64,000 bases of DNA from CAXBBB01 sp963841855 (lineage in GTDB: Bacteria; Bacteroidota; Rhodothermia; Rhodothermales; BA12): contig CAWJEJ010000001.1 in assembly GCA_963841855.1 (NCBI GenBank), positions 930,001 through 994,000 of the forward strand, written 5' to 3'. The first letter of the stretch is position 1, and every line of letters starts with the position of its first letter. The position numbers and the translations under genes were made by a program. Positions 23,471 to 33,933 of this stretch are shown one piece after another. Below the pieces are notes generated by a model, which did no database searches, had not been told where the DNA came from, and saw nothing but the letters and a program-made list of their open reading frames with translations.

Positions 23471-25882
23471 TCATCCCAGTTCGGCGACGGTAATTCCCGC
23501 TCCGCCTTGGTCGACGGGCGCGTCACCGAAATCTTTCACGTCGCTGCGGCGGGCGAGCAGTTCGCGGACCATGATGCGCAGAGCGCCCGTGCCTTTGCCG
23601 TGCAGGATCTCGACGCGGTCCAGCCCCGCCATGATCGCCTCGTCGACGAACCGAAACGTCAGTGCCTGGGCATCGTCGACGCGCTGGCCGCGTAGATCGA
23701 GCGACATCGCCGCCGTCAGCGCGTTGAGTTTGCCACCCGCCTCGGACGACTTGACTCTCACCTTTTGCTCGCGCCGCCCGCCGACGCGCCGCAGATCGGC
23801 CATCGCCACGCGCATCTTGAGCGAGCCGGACGAGACGAGCGCTTCTTTGCCGCGCAGTTCGAGCACGTCGGCGACGGCATTTCCACCGGCGATCGTGACC
23901 CTATCGCCGATCTGAATGTCGAGCAGCGGCGACGTGGCGGCCGTCGGCTGCGGCTTGGATTTGCGCGCCTTGCGTTTCCGGTCATTCCTCTGCGCGCGCT
24001 GGGTAATGTTGTCGCTGACCTCTTCCAGCTTTTTGCGCGCCTCGCGCGTGGCCTCCTTCTCGGCGCCTGCCTCTTTGATCTCGCGGATGGTGCGCTCGAC
24101 GGCGCTGTTGGCCTCCTTGACGATGCGGTCGGCCTCGGCGAGCGCTTGCTTGCGCAGGTTCTCGCGCTCCTCGCGGATTTTGCTGCGGCGCTCCTCGTAC
24201 TGCTTGCGCTCGGACTCGGCCTCCTGTTTGAGCTTGGCGACTGCATCCTGCTCCTCCTCCAGCTTGCGTGTCCGCTCGGCCAGTTCGACCAGCAGATCTT
24301 CGACCGACGCCGCCTGCTCGCCGACGAGTTCGCGCGCCCTCGCCACCAGATCGCCGTCCAGCCCCTCCCTGCTCGCGATCTCGAACGCGAACGACGAGCC
24401 GGGCACGCCGGTCGCCAGCCGGTACGTCGGGCTGAGCGCCTGATCGTCGAACAGCATCGCCCCGTTGACGACGCGATCGGCTGCGTGCGCGAACACTTTG
24501 AGCGCGCCGATGTGCGTCGTCACGATGGCTTTAGCACCGCGTTCGACCAGCCGCTCGATGACCGCCTGGGCCAGCGCGCCGCCTTCGGCCGGGTCCGTTC
24601 CCGTTCCGGCTTCGTCGAGCAGGGCCAGCGTCCGCTCGTCGGCGACGCGCATCAGGTGCTTGAGCGTCTTGACGTGCGAGGTGAACGTCGACAGGTCCTC
24701 GTCGACCGTCTGCTCATCGCCGATATCGACCACGACGCGTTTGAAGAACGGCAGACTGCTCTCATCGCCGACCGGCAGCAGCAGGCCGCACGCCGCCATA
24801 ATGCTCATCAGCCCGACGGTTTTGAGCGCGACCGATTTGCCGCCCGCGTTGGGGCCGGTGATGACCAGAGCGCGGTCGTCGTCGCCCATTTCGAGATCGA
24901 GCGGGACGACCGTGCGATCCTCTTCGTTCGCGAACCGCAGCACCAGGAGGGGATGCCGCGCCTTGCGAATGCGGATCGGTCCGCCGTCGGTGAACGCGAA
25001 CGCTCGCGCCTGCATCCGTCGTCCCAGCCGCGCTTTGGCGTGGAGCACATCGAGCCGGACGAGAGCGCCCGATGTCGCCTTAATGTCTTCGAGCCGCGTC
25101 CGCGCGTAGTCGGACAGCCGCGTCAGGATGCGGTGGATCTCGCGCGCTACGTCGCCCTCTAGTTCGCGGACTTCGTTGTTCAGCCCGAGCACGGCCGTTG
25201 GCTCGATGTATACCGTCTGCCCCGTCGCGCTGGTGTCGTGGACGAACCCTTCGACCTTGCGCTTGGCCTCGGCCCGGACCGGAATCACCAGCCGCCCGCC
25301 CCTCACCGTCGGCTGCTCATCGGTCGACCACCCCTCGGCCTGCGCTTCTTTGAGCGACTGCGCCAACCGCTCCCTGAGCCGCGCCTGCGCCTGCCGAATC
25401 GCCCGCCTGAGCCGCGACAGCTCGGGTGTTGCATCGTCGCGCACCTCGCCGTCGTCGCCGATGGCCCGGCCCAGTTCGTCGCGCAATCCGGACAGGTCGA
25501 CCATTCGCCGCGCGATGCCCCACAGTCCCGGCAGCTCATCGCCGTTACGACTCAGAAAGCGCCGCGCCGTCTCGGCCGACGCCAGCATCCGCATCAGGTC
25601 GTGCAGCTCATGGGACGACGCCACCCCACCCTCGGGCGCGATGCGCGTGACGACGTGTTTGGTGTCGGGAAACGCCGTGAGCGCCATCGGCTCGTCGGCC
25701 TGAAGCGTCGTCAGCATTTCGGCCACGCGCGCCTGCTCACGCTGCGCAGTCTCGGCGTCGTGATACGGCTTGAGCTTGCGCAGTTTGGCAGCGGCGGGAT
25801 CGCTCAGCGCCAGCCCGGACAGGATCTCGCGGAGCGCGTCGAAGCCCAGTTTCTCGGATGCGGAATCGGGGTACAGTTTCAT
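23471..25882 (-). CDS. mutS2: Endonuclease MutS2
   Basis: The 803-aa product has clamp/lever helices, then the MutS-type ATPase with Walker A GPNAGGKS (about residue 340), Walker B LLDEAGTGTDP and the TTHIGALK switch. A coiled coil (about 530-640, Lys/Glu rich) precedes a C-terminal Smr nuclease domain (LDLRGQRVDDA ... EILHGKGTGALR). MutS2 suppresses homologous recombination and, in some bacteria, rescues collided ribosomes. Length is normal. It heads the minus-strand unit that includes the kinase and trkA. Confidence 0.95.
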   Translation of the reverse strand: MKLYPDSASEKLGFDALREILSGLALSDPAAAKLRKLKPYHDAETAQREQARVAEMLTTLQADEPMALTAFPDTKHVVTRIAPEGGVASSHELHDLMRMLASAETARRFLSRNGDELPGLWGIARRMVDLSGLRDELGRAIGDDGEVRDDATPELSRLRRAIRQAQARLRERLAQSLKEAQAEGWSTDEQPTVRGGRLVIPVRAEAKRKVEGFVHDTSATGQTVYIEPTAVLGLNNEVRELEGDVAREIHRILTRLSDYARTRLEDIKATSGALVRLDVLHAKARLGRRMQARAFAFTDGGPIRIRKARHPLLVLRFANEEDRTVVPLDLEMGDDDRALVITGPNAGGKSVALKTVGLMSIMAACGLLLPVGDESSLPFFKRVVVDIGDEQTVDEDLSTFTSHVKTLKHLMRVADERTLALLDEAGTGTDPAEGGALAQAVIERLVERGAKAIVTTHIGALKVFAHAADRVVNGAMLFDDQALSPTYRLATGVPGSSFAFEIASREGLDGDLVARARELVGEQAASVEDLLVELAERTRKLEEEQDAVAKLKQEAESERKQYEERRSKIREERENLRKQALAEADRIVKEANSAVERTIREIKEAGAEKEATREARKKLEEVSDNITQRAQRNDRKRKARKSKPQPTAATSPLLDIQIGDRVTIAGGNAVADVLELRGKEALVSSGSLKMRVAMADLRRVGGRREQKVRVKSSEAGGKLNALTAAMSLDLRGQRVDDAQALTFRFVDEAIMAGLDRVEILHGKGTGALRIMVRELLARRSDVKDFGDAPVDQGGAGITVAELG

Positions 25883-26010
25883 GCCAGATACAACGCGCGA
25901 TCTCCTGCGCCGAACCCGCCCGGTCGGCGAAGGAAAGGGAAACTCCGCCTCCTCCTCTAATCTTCATAACTGCTTCGTTGCACGTGTACGCTTCGTCCCG
26001 AGAAACCGTA

Positions 26011-26030
26011 GGGGGGGGGGCGCTATAAAT
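26011..26030 (+). promoter_or_regulatory. G10 homopolymer followed by a TATAAAT box
   Basis: Ten consecutive G residues (26011-26020) are followed by CGCTATAAAT (26021-26030), 23 bp before the start codon at 26053. The TATAAAT could serve as the -7/-10 element. The tract lies where the promoter spacer would be, so slippage could change expression. The transcription start is not known. Confidence 0.5.
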
Positions 26031-26052
26031 CACTCACCAACCTCTCACCCCC

Positions 26053-26316
26053 ATGAGACTCTCTTCCGCCTGGATCGCCGCTGCGTTCCTTTCTCTCGCG
26101 CTGAGCATTCCCAGCGCACATTCGCAAGTTACCGTGCTTGGTGAATGCCATATCGGATGTGGAGCGAACTGTTCGTTCAATGACAATGAGACGGGCTGCT
26201 TCCACAGCTACACAAGTGTGCCGGGCGGCACGCATCAGACACTAGAGTGCGACGGCATAACGTACCACGGTGTATTGAATGGTCGACTTGTTACAGAGTT
26301 TTGCAATCCCTACTAA
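26053..26316 (+). CDS. Small secreted cysteine-rich protein
   Basis: The 87-aa product has a signal peptide of about 24 residues (ends SAHSQ). The mature part is about 63 residues with six Cys (CHIGCGANC, GCFHSY, LECDG, EFCNPY), which suggests three disulfides. Family not recognised; peptides of this kind may be extracellular effectors or adhesive peptides, but this is a guess. It sits 33 bp after the G10 tract and 54 bp before the next lipoprotein gene. Confidence 0.65.
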   Translation: MRLSSAWIAAAFLSLALSIPSAHSQVTVLGECHIGCGANCSFNDNETGCFHSYTSVPGGTHQTLECDGITYHGVLNGRLVTEFCNPY

Positions 26317-26370
26317 AAACGCCACCTACTCACAAATCTCAACTATCTACCTCCTCTAGCTTACGGACCC

Positions 26371-27024
26371 ATGAACTCTTTACGCCTTCTCCCCTCAGCG
26401 CTGTGCTTGTTGATCGCTCTCGCTCTACTGGGGTGCACCGAAGAAGCAGTGACTGTAGCACCTGCAGTTGCCGAACCGGTTCGCGTTACTGGACTGACTC
26501 CTAATTACGTCAAATCTGAACAGAGAGGAGACGCCAGTATCGTTGGCCCATTCATCCACCAAGCGAACGTGCTGTTCTCTCACTCCGACGGTTCCGGCAT
26601 CACGCCTAGTGTGCTGAGCCAGTTGGATGAAAAACTGGACGCTCATCGAATCGAAGTGCCTAGCGAGTATCGCTACCGCATCGACCAGGTAGCTTCTCAT
26701 CGCATGCTCGCCCTGCTTGATTTGCATTGTCCCTCTGACTGCGATGCTCTACGTGAGAAGCACATCACACGACTTTTAGACAGCGAATTTCCGGATGCAC
26801 GAGTGCTCGAGCAGTACATCGCTCAGATGAACTGGCCGAGTGACGAGGTTCGCGAAGCCCGCTTAAAAGCTGCCCTGAATGCCGAGCAGTGGCTTGAGCA
26901 GCGCGGATTGTCCAAAACGTCGCCCGCGTGCGGTGACAGTCCGGTGTGCGAGGAGATTCGAACGAACGGCGATGAGATGAGCGAGGAGATCGCCGAGGCG
27001 ATGGCCCGTCTGCGACGCAGTTGA
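26371..27024 (+). CDS. Lipoprotein of unknown function
   Basis: The 217-aa product has a signal with lipobox LLGC (Cys about 22) and an Ala/Val/Pro linker. A largely helical mature domain follows (YRYRIDQVASHRMLALLDLH, CPSDCDALREKHITRLLD) with paired cysteines. The C-terminus repeats acidic/Met segments (NGDEMSEEIAEAMARLRR). Function unknown. Probably cotranscribed with the small Cys-rich protein upstream. A terminator hairpin follows. Confidence 0.65.
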   Translation: MNSLRLLPSALCLLIALALLGCTEEAVTVAPAVAEPVRVTGLTPNYVKSEQRGDASIVGPFIHQANVLFSHSDGSGITPSVLSQLDEKLDAHRIEVPSEYRYRIDQVASHRMLALLDLHCPSDCDALREKHITRLLDSEFPDARVLEQYIAQMNWPSDEVREARLKAALNAEQWLEQRGLSKTSPACGDSPVCEEIRTNGDEMSEEIAEAMARLRRS

Positions 27025-27056
27025 CCCGCCTTAGCCCCATCGCCTAGCAAACACAG

Positions 27057-27089
27057 ACGCCCTGCTGCTCACCTCGAGCGGCGGGGCGT
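27057..27089 (+). terminator. Probable terminator after the lipoprotein gene
   Basis: ACGCCC ... GGGGCGT arms with internal CTCGAG complementarity, followed by TTCGCTT. It starts about 33 bp after the stop codon. The T-run is weak. Confidence 0.5.
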
Positions 27090-27229
27090 TTCGCTTGGCC
27101 CAAACGCGGACTCGGGGCGCAGTTTCATGCCAGGTGCAGCGCACGCGGAGCCGACTTGCTCCCGGACGCGCGGTGAGAATGCTGCGAGGAAGCATACGCC
27201 CTGCCCCCCACGCTTTCCTTCCCACTTGC

Positions 27230-27312
27230 CATCGCGAGGAGCACAGCAACGTGGCGATCCGAACGTGCCCCAGCAGCCGCAGATCGCCACGGCCTACGTC
27301 CTCGCGATGACA
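27230..27312. repeat. Dispersed palindromic (REP-like) repeat, copy 1
   Basis: It begins CATCGCGAGGAGCACAGC and ends CCTCGCGATGACA, with GTGGCGATC/GATCGCCAC inner arms. The whole 83 bp can fold into one long stem. Copies 2 and 3 lie at 27709 and 37408. Confidence 0.75.
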
Positions 27313-27378
27313 GGTGGAGGGTGAGGAGGTTGGCGGTTCGGCTCGTGCCAGTTGGCGAGTGGACAAGTGGGACGCTCG

Positions 27379-27678
27379 TCACCAGTCGGTAGCCAGGTCG
27401 CGCCACTCGGGGTTGATGCCGTCGATCAGCGCTTCCTTGCGGCGACGCGGTCCCTTCTTGATCTGCTTCTCACGCCGAATCGCGTCGTTGACGTAGCGGT
27501 ATCGCTCGGCGTAGAGCAAGTGGGTGACGCGGTAGCGCGCGGTGAACGAGGTCGGGCTGCGGTGCTGACGGTGCTCCCGTACACGCCTGCGGATGTCGTT
27601 CGTCACGCCGACGTACAGGACGGTCCGGTGCTTGTTGGCGAGGATGTAGACGTAGTAGACGTGGTGGCGGCGTGGCAT
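27379..27678 (-). CDS. GIY-YIG nuclease family protein
   Basis: The 99-aa product contains the single-domain GIY-YIG core: YYVYILANKHRTVLYVGVTN with the two tyrosines, the RRRVREHRQH helix with catalytic Arg, and the AIRREKQIKKGPRRRKEALI segment holding the metal-binding Glu. These small UvrC-N-like proteins are common in Bacteroidota; role unknown. Start ATG 27678 begins the domain; the upstream open frame runs through a dispersed repeat. It is flanked on both sides by REP-like repeats. Confidence 0.9.
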   Translation of the reverse strand: MPRRHHVYYVYILANKHRTVLYVGVTNDIRRRVREHRQHRSPTSFTARYRVTHLLYAERYRYVNDAIRREKQIKKGPRRRKEALIDGINPEWRDLATDW

Positions 27679-27708
27679 TGGCAGGAAGCGAAGAGAAAGT
27701 CTGACCCT

Positions 27709-27797
27709 TGTCATCGCGAGGCCGCAGGCCGTGGCGATGACAAGGGTCAGCCGCAAACGCTGGAGATCGCCGCGTCGCTGCGCTCCTCGTGACGACA
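27709..27797. repeat. Dispersed palindromic (REP-like) repeat, copy 2
   Basis: It contains TCATCGCGAGGCCGCAGGCC/GTGGCGATGACAAGGG and, after a spacer, GGAGATCGCCGCG ... CTCCTCGTGACGAC. It resembles copies 1 and 3, with an extra inner palindrome. It lies just upstream of the GIY-YIG gene. Confidence 0.7.
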
Positions 27798-27860
27798 GCG
27801 TTGGGGCAAGGGGACGCAACGGTAGACCCGCCGACGCCGCCCGCGTAACCTCCGCGCACG

Positions 27861-27894
27861 AAAAAGCCCCGCCGCTCGAGAGAGCAGCGGGGCC
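27861..27894 (-). terminator. Intrinsic terminator of hppA
   Basis: On the minus strand GGCCCCGCTGCTC and GAGCGGCGGGGC form a GC-rich stem followed by TTTTT. It begins 25 bp after the hppA stop codon. Confidence 0.88.
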
Positions 27895-27918
27895 AAGTGG
27901 AGCCAAAGCCCGTCTGCC

Positions 27919-30063
<2,145 letters not shown>

Positions 30064-30500
30064 AGTGTTGTGTTGGGTGAAACGAAAACGGAACCGCGTG
30101 CGCCCGAAGTGGCAGCACGCGGCACGGTTTGGGGTTCACCAGGAGGCTTGGCCGCCCTCGGTCGACGCAAGTCGACGCGGCAGACGCTTCCACACAGCCC
30201 GGTAGAAGAATGAAAGTAGAAAATACGTTACGGCGCTGCTATGGAGACACTGCGCAATCTGCGCGCGAGCGGGTCGTTGCGAGTCGCTCTAGTAGAATTG
30301 CTCACAGCTCAAGTCACGACGCGTCCTCCCCTTCCAAAGGGGAGGTGCCCAGCGCGCGGAGGGGTCAACGCGAAGCTCGGCGCGTCAGACCACCCCGCCC
30401 GTCGGGCACCCCTCCTCGTCTGAGGAGGGGACGGCGTCATCGTCGGCTGCGCAGTCTTGGCAGCGCTGCGCGCTCGCCTCCGTCGCGATGTATCGCGACG
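30064..30500. other. Intergenic with two perfect hairpins
   Basis: There are 437 bp without a gene. CCTCCCCTT/AAGGGGAGG (30325-30345) and CCCCTCCTC/GAGGAGGGG (30409-30430) are near-perfect short inverted repeats flanking a GTCAACGCGAAGC...TCAGACCACCCCGCC segment. Together they look like a dispersed palindromic repeat of the AGGAGGGG type. The second hairpin may also end the pth transcript. Confidence 0.6.
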
Positions 30501-31118
30501 CTACGAAGGTTGGTCGGTTGCCTCGTCTTCGGGCTGCTCGGGGCGCCACTTGTTGAAGCGGTTCATCGCCGTTTGGGTGCCGTCGACGATCCACGTGAGC
30601 GCCTGTTTGACGGCGACGGGGATCGCCTGATCGACCAGGGCTTGCTGCTCGGCTGTGAATGGGTCGAGCACGTAATCGGCCTGCTTGCCGCGCGGAAAAT
30701 CCTTGCCAATGCCGACGCGCAACCGCGGGTACTGCTCGGTTTTGAGCAGCGCGTTCAGGCTCTTGAGGCCGTTGTGTCCACCGTCCGAGCCGCCGGGGCG
30801 CAGGCGCAGCACGCCCGGGTCGAGCGCCAAATCGTCGACGATCACGAGCACGTCGGACGGCTCCAGGTTGTGTGCCCGGACGAGCGCTTTGACCGACTCG
30901 CCCGACAGGTTCATGTACGTCTGCGGCATCGCGACGCCGAACGCACGCGCACGCCAGCTTCCCCATCCGCCCAGACTGTTGCCCGGCAGCAGTTCCAAGT
31001 CGATGCGCGTCCGAGCGGCAATCGCGCGGGCCACGTCGAAGCCGATGTTGTGGCGCGTGCCGTCGTATTCGGCGCCAGGGTTGCCTAGTCCCACGATCAG
31101 TCGTTTTGCTTTTGCCAT
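30501..31118 (-). CDS. pth: Peptidyl-tRNA hydrolase
   Basis: The 205-aa product has the Pth family motifs LIVGLGNPGAEYDGTRHNIG (with catalytic His), PQTYMNLSG (substrate Asn), VIVDDLALDPGVLRLRPGGS with the Asp that orients the His, and GGHNGLKSL. It releases peptides from tRNAs dropped by ribosomes. The C-terminus extends past the usual end with an acidic tail. It is the last gene of the tRNA-Gln/prs/rplY/pth order also known in other bacteria. Confidence 0.95.
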   Translation of the reverse strand: MAKAKRLIVGLGNPGAEYDGTRHNIGFDVARAIAARTRIDLELLPGNSLGGWGSWRARAFGVAMPQTYMNLSGESVKALVRAHNLEPSDVLVIVDDLALDPGVLRLRPGGSDGGHNGLKSLNALLKTEQYPRLRVGIGKDFPRGKQADYVLDPFTAEQQALVDQAIPVAVKQALTWIVDGTQTAMNRFNKWRPEQPEDEATDQPS

Positions 31119-31181
31119 AGGGAGTAAGGTTGATAGTGCTGGATACGAAGGCGTCTGGGGAAGGGCGCCACCCTATCCACT

Positions 31182-31212
31182 ATGTCATCCTTCGGCAGGC
31201 TCAGGATGACAT
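31182..31212. repeat. Perfect inverted repeat ATGTCATCCT/AGGATGACAT
   Basis: Ten-bp perfect arms are separated by 11 nt, between pth and rplY. The sequence is typical of a short dispersed palindromic repeat; it could stabilise RNA ends. Confidence 0.65.
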
Positions 31213-31290
31213 GGAAAAAGGTACGAGGGTAGTCCGCGCTCTATTCATTTCACTCTGGAGACGAGACCGAAGCCTTAACCCCAAACAGAG

Positions 31291-31330
31291 TCGAGGGACC
31301 CTCTCTCTTTGCAGATAGAAGATCCCTCGA
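31291..31330 (-). terminator. Hairpin TCGAGGGA/TCCCTCGA after rplY
   Basis: Perfect 8-bp arms 24 nt apart lie 27 bp downstream of the rplY stop. No T-run is present on the minus strand, so it may be another dispersed palindrome rather than a true terminator. Confidence 0.45.
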
Positions 31331-31357
31331 CGGTTGGATTGACGAACAGCGTCAGAC

Positions 31358-32005
31358 TCAGTCTTGCTCGGTGGCAGGCACTTCGTCCGCGTCGTCTTCG
31401 GGATCGGCACCGGCTTCTCCCAAGACGTCGACGTCCTCGTCGACTTCTTCGACCTCTTCCAGACGCGGCGCGCTGACGATGGCGAGCGTGATGTTTTCCG
31501 TTCCGTCGAAGACCACGCCTTCGGGAAGCGTCACGTCTTCGATGTGGATCGAGTCGCCGATGGCCATGTTGGACACGTCCACGTCGATGTGCGACGGGAT
31601 GTCCTTGGGCAGAACGACGACGGTGATCTCGTTGCGGTACACGTCCAGGTCGCCGCCTTCTTTGACGCCGATGGGCGTGCCGCGGTACTGAACCGGGACG
31701 GTCATCGTGAGCGTCTCACCGGCGCGGAGGACGAGGAAATCGGCGTGGTACGTGCGATCCGTGACCGGGTGCATGTCGAAGTCCTTGAGGATGCAGTCGT
31801 ACGTCTCGCTGCCGACCGTCAGTTCGACGCGGTGCGTCTCGGCGGTGTAGATGAGCGGGCGCATGTCCAACTCGGGGATCTGGAAAGTGACCGGTTCGAA
31901 GCCGTTTCCGTAGAGTACGCCGGGTACTTCTTTGGCGCGGCGAGCGGCGCGGGCGCCCGATTTGCCCGGCGTACGAGGCGCGGCGTTGATTTTGATGGCG
32001 TCCAT
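31358..32005 (-). CDS. rplY: 50S ribosomal protein L25/general stress protein Ctc
   Basis: The 215-aa product has an N-terminal L25 5S-rRNA-binding domain (KSGARAARRAKEVPGVLYGN, LTVGSETYDCILKDFDMHPV, YHADFLVL). A C-terminal TL5/CTC beta domain follows (VPVQYRGTPIGVKEGGDLDV ... DVSNMAIGDSIHIEDVTLPEG). An acidic tail (EEVDEDVDVLGEAGADPEDD) ends the protein. It binds 5S rRNA in the large subunit. It is placed between prs and pth. Confidence 0.95.
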   Translation of the reverse strand: MDAIKINAAPRTPGKSGARAARRAKEVPGVLYGNGFEPVTFQIPELDMRPLIYTAETHRVELTVGSETYDCILKDFDMHPVTDRTYHADFLVLRAGETLTMTVPVQYRGTPIGVKEGGDLDVYRNEITVVVLPKDIPSHIDVDVSNMAIGDSIHIEDVTLPEGVVFDGTENITLAIVSAPRLEEVEEVDEDVDVLGEAGADPEDDADEVPATEQD

Positions 32006-32148
32006 AGTCCAATATGGGGCTGTGAGCCTAAGCTCGTGTGTATGAAGTGCCGTCGGCGAAGACCGCGTCGGGCGTTCCGCAGTATGCGGAAAGTGAAAGG
32101 GTCATGTAAAGACCACTCGTAGGGGCGAGATTCATCTCGCCTGCCACG

Positions 32149-33103
32149 CTAGTCGAACAGAGTAGAGACCGACGAATCGGTGTAGATGCGCTTGATCGCG
32201 TCGGCGAAGATGCCCGCGACCGAGACGACTTCGATGCGGTCGCTCGGCTTTTTGATCGGCAGCGTGTCCGTGACCACGAACGTGCTGATGTCACTCGCCT
32301 CGATGCGTTCGTAGGCCGGACCCGACAGCAGCGCGTGGGTGCAGGCCGCCTTGATGTCGAGCGCTCCGGCCTGTTTGAGCGCCCGAGCCGCACCCGTGAT
32401 CGTGCCCGCCGTGTCGACCATGTCGTCGAACATGAGGACGTTGTGGCCCTCGACGTCTCCGATGATGTTCATCACCTCGGCGTGGTTCTGCTGGGGTCGC
32501 CGCTTGTCGATCACCGCCAACTCGCAGCCCAGCTTCTTGGCATAGCTGCGCGCCGTCTTGAGCGAGCCGACATCGGGCGCGACGACGATCGTGTTGCTCA
32601 GGTCGAAACCTGGCGAAGTAGTCAGCGAATACGGCCGATCCGTAGAGGTGGTCGACCGGCACGTCGAAGAAGCCCTGGATCTGGGGCGCGTGCAGGTCCA
32701 TCGTCAGCACGCGATCGACGCCTGCCGTCGTGAGCAGGTTGGCCATCAGCTTGGCCGCGATCGAGACGCGCGGCTTGTCCTTGCGCTCCTGCCGGGCGTA
32801 GCCGAAGTAAGGCATGACCGCCGTGATGCGTGCCGCCGACGCACGCCGGGCCGCGTCGATCATGAGCAGCAGTTCGACCCAGTTGTCGCCGCGCGCAGGC
32901 GTGCTCTGGATGATGAACAGGTCGCAGCCCCTGATCGACTCCTCGTAGTGGACGTAGATCTCGCCGTCCGAAAACTCCTTGACGATCGCATTGCCCATCG
33001 CTAGGCCGTACGCATCGGCGATGCTCTGAGCCAACACCGGGTTGCTCCGTCCCGCGAACAGGCTGATGGGCAGGTCGCGATGCAGGATGGCGTTGTGGCT
33101 CAC
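32149..33103 (-). CDS. prs: Ribose-phosphate pyrophosphokinase, split by a 1-nt frameshift
   Basis: It makes PRPP from ribose 5-phosphate and ATP. The N-terminal part reads LHRDLPISLFAGRSNPVLA ... FSDGEIYVHYEESIRGCD ... MPYFGYARQERKDKPRVSI ... MDLHAPQIQGFFDVPVDHLY. The C-terminal part reads LAVIDKRRPQQNHAEVMNII ... VLMFDDMVDTAGTI, the PRPP loop. Both are highly conserved, but they are in different frames. The break is near 32606-32616 (GGTCGAAACC), where removing one base restores ...FDLSNTIVVAPDVGSLKTA. Because prs is normally essential, a sequencing indel is the simplest explanation. Likely start GTG 33103, 48 bp after tRNA-Gln. Confidence 0.9.
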
Positions 33104-33151
33104 CGAGAGGAGGTGCGGAGGCGAAGAGACCAACGGGATCCCACGCGTGGG

Positions 33152-33223
33152 CTGCCCGGGGAGGATTCGAACCTCCAACCCCCTCATCCAAAATGAGGTG
33201 CTCTGCCATTAAGCTACCGGGCA
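33152..33223 (-). tRNA. tRNA-Gln (anticodon UUG)
   Basis: Read on the minus strand, acceptor arms TGCCCGG/CCGGGCA, a D-arm with AGCTTAATGGCAGAGC, anticodon stem CCTCA/TGAGG with loop TTTTGGA (anticodon TTG), and T-loop GGTTCGAATCC form a cloverleaf. The discriminator is G; CCA is not encoded. It lies directly upstream of prs. Confidence 0.93.
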
Positions 33224-33334
33224 TCATCACCCGTCGGGGCGATAGCTCATCAAGATAGGATCGCACTCGCCGCTTGTCGACGCCGCGCGCAGTCTTGAAG
33301 CGGGTTTCGCATTCGGTTTTGTACCGGTGCCTCT

Positions 33335-33897
33335 TTACGCAAGCCCACTCTGGTGCATGCCGACGAGACGCGAGAGCAAGATCACGGTGTAGAGCACGCC
33401 GGCGACGGCCTCGAAAGCGGCAAGCGACTGAGCGTAGAGCAGATCCGGCGGCCCGTCGTGCTCGAACTCGGCAGCGAGCGTGGGCGCCAGGTAGTGCAAC
33501 AGCGCGCCGCTGGTGGGGTAGCGCGGAACGAGTTTGACGGTCGCGCTGCGTCCGATTTGCTGCGCCGTCCGGTTGAGCAGCGACGGATCGGCGGCGAACA
33601 ACACCAACTCGGTCTCGCGTGACCACGTGGGGCTCGTATCCAGACCTGCGGGATTGAGAGTCACGTCGCCGTTCGCAAAGAAGTCCGTTTGCGCTTCCCT
33701 CCCATCTTCCACCCCAACCGGCGCGGCGATTCGGTCGGCACGACGAGGACGTGTCTTGCGTGAGCCAGAGCCGCATCGGTCGAAGAGGGTGCCTGCTGAT
33801 CCGGCCAGCCAACGTCGCGCTCCACGATGGCGCCGCCCAATCGCCCGGCGCTACCGGACAGGTTCGTCAGTTGGGGCTTGATGAGCGAGTAGGACAT
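33335..33897 (-). CDS. Unknown protein with C-terminal hydrophobic helix, frameshifted
   Basis: The N-terminal frame reads MSYSLIKPQLTNLSGSAGR ... HARHVLVVP. After a frame change near 33731-33740 the second frame gives APVGVEDGREAQTDFFANGD ... LVPRYPTSGALLHYLAP and a C-terminal hydrophobic stretch (FEAVAGVLYTVILLSRLVG). That last segment resembles the inner helix of Ion_trans_2 channels, but no TVGYGD-type filter is present. Function unknown. Together the frames give about 187 aa. The indel may be a sequence error like those in the two flanking genes. Confidence 0.5.
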
Positions 33898-33933
33898 GGC
33901 GCGACCAGATGCGCTGAAATGTAGCCGGCCGTC

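Noticed and set aside
32606..32616. Programmed ribosomal frameshift in prs
   Set aside because: No classical slippery heptamer or downstream stimulator is evident, prs is not known to use frameshifting, and neighbouring genes show similar single-base breaks; a sequence error is more likely.
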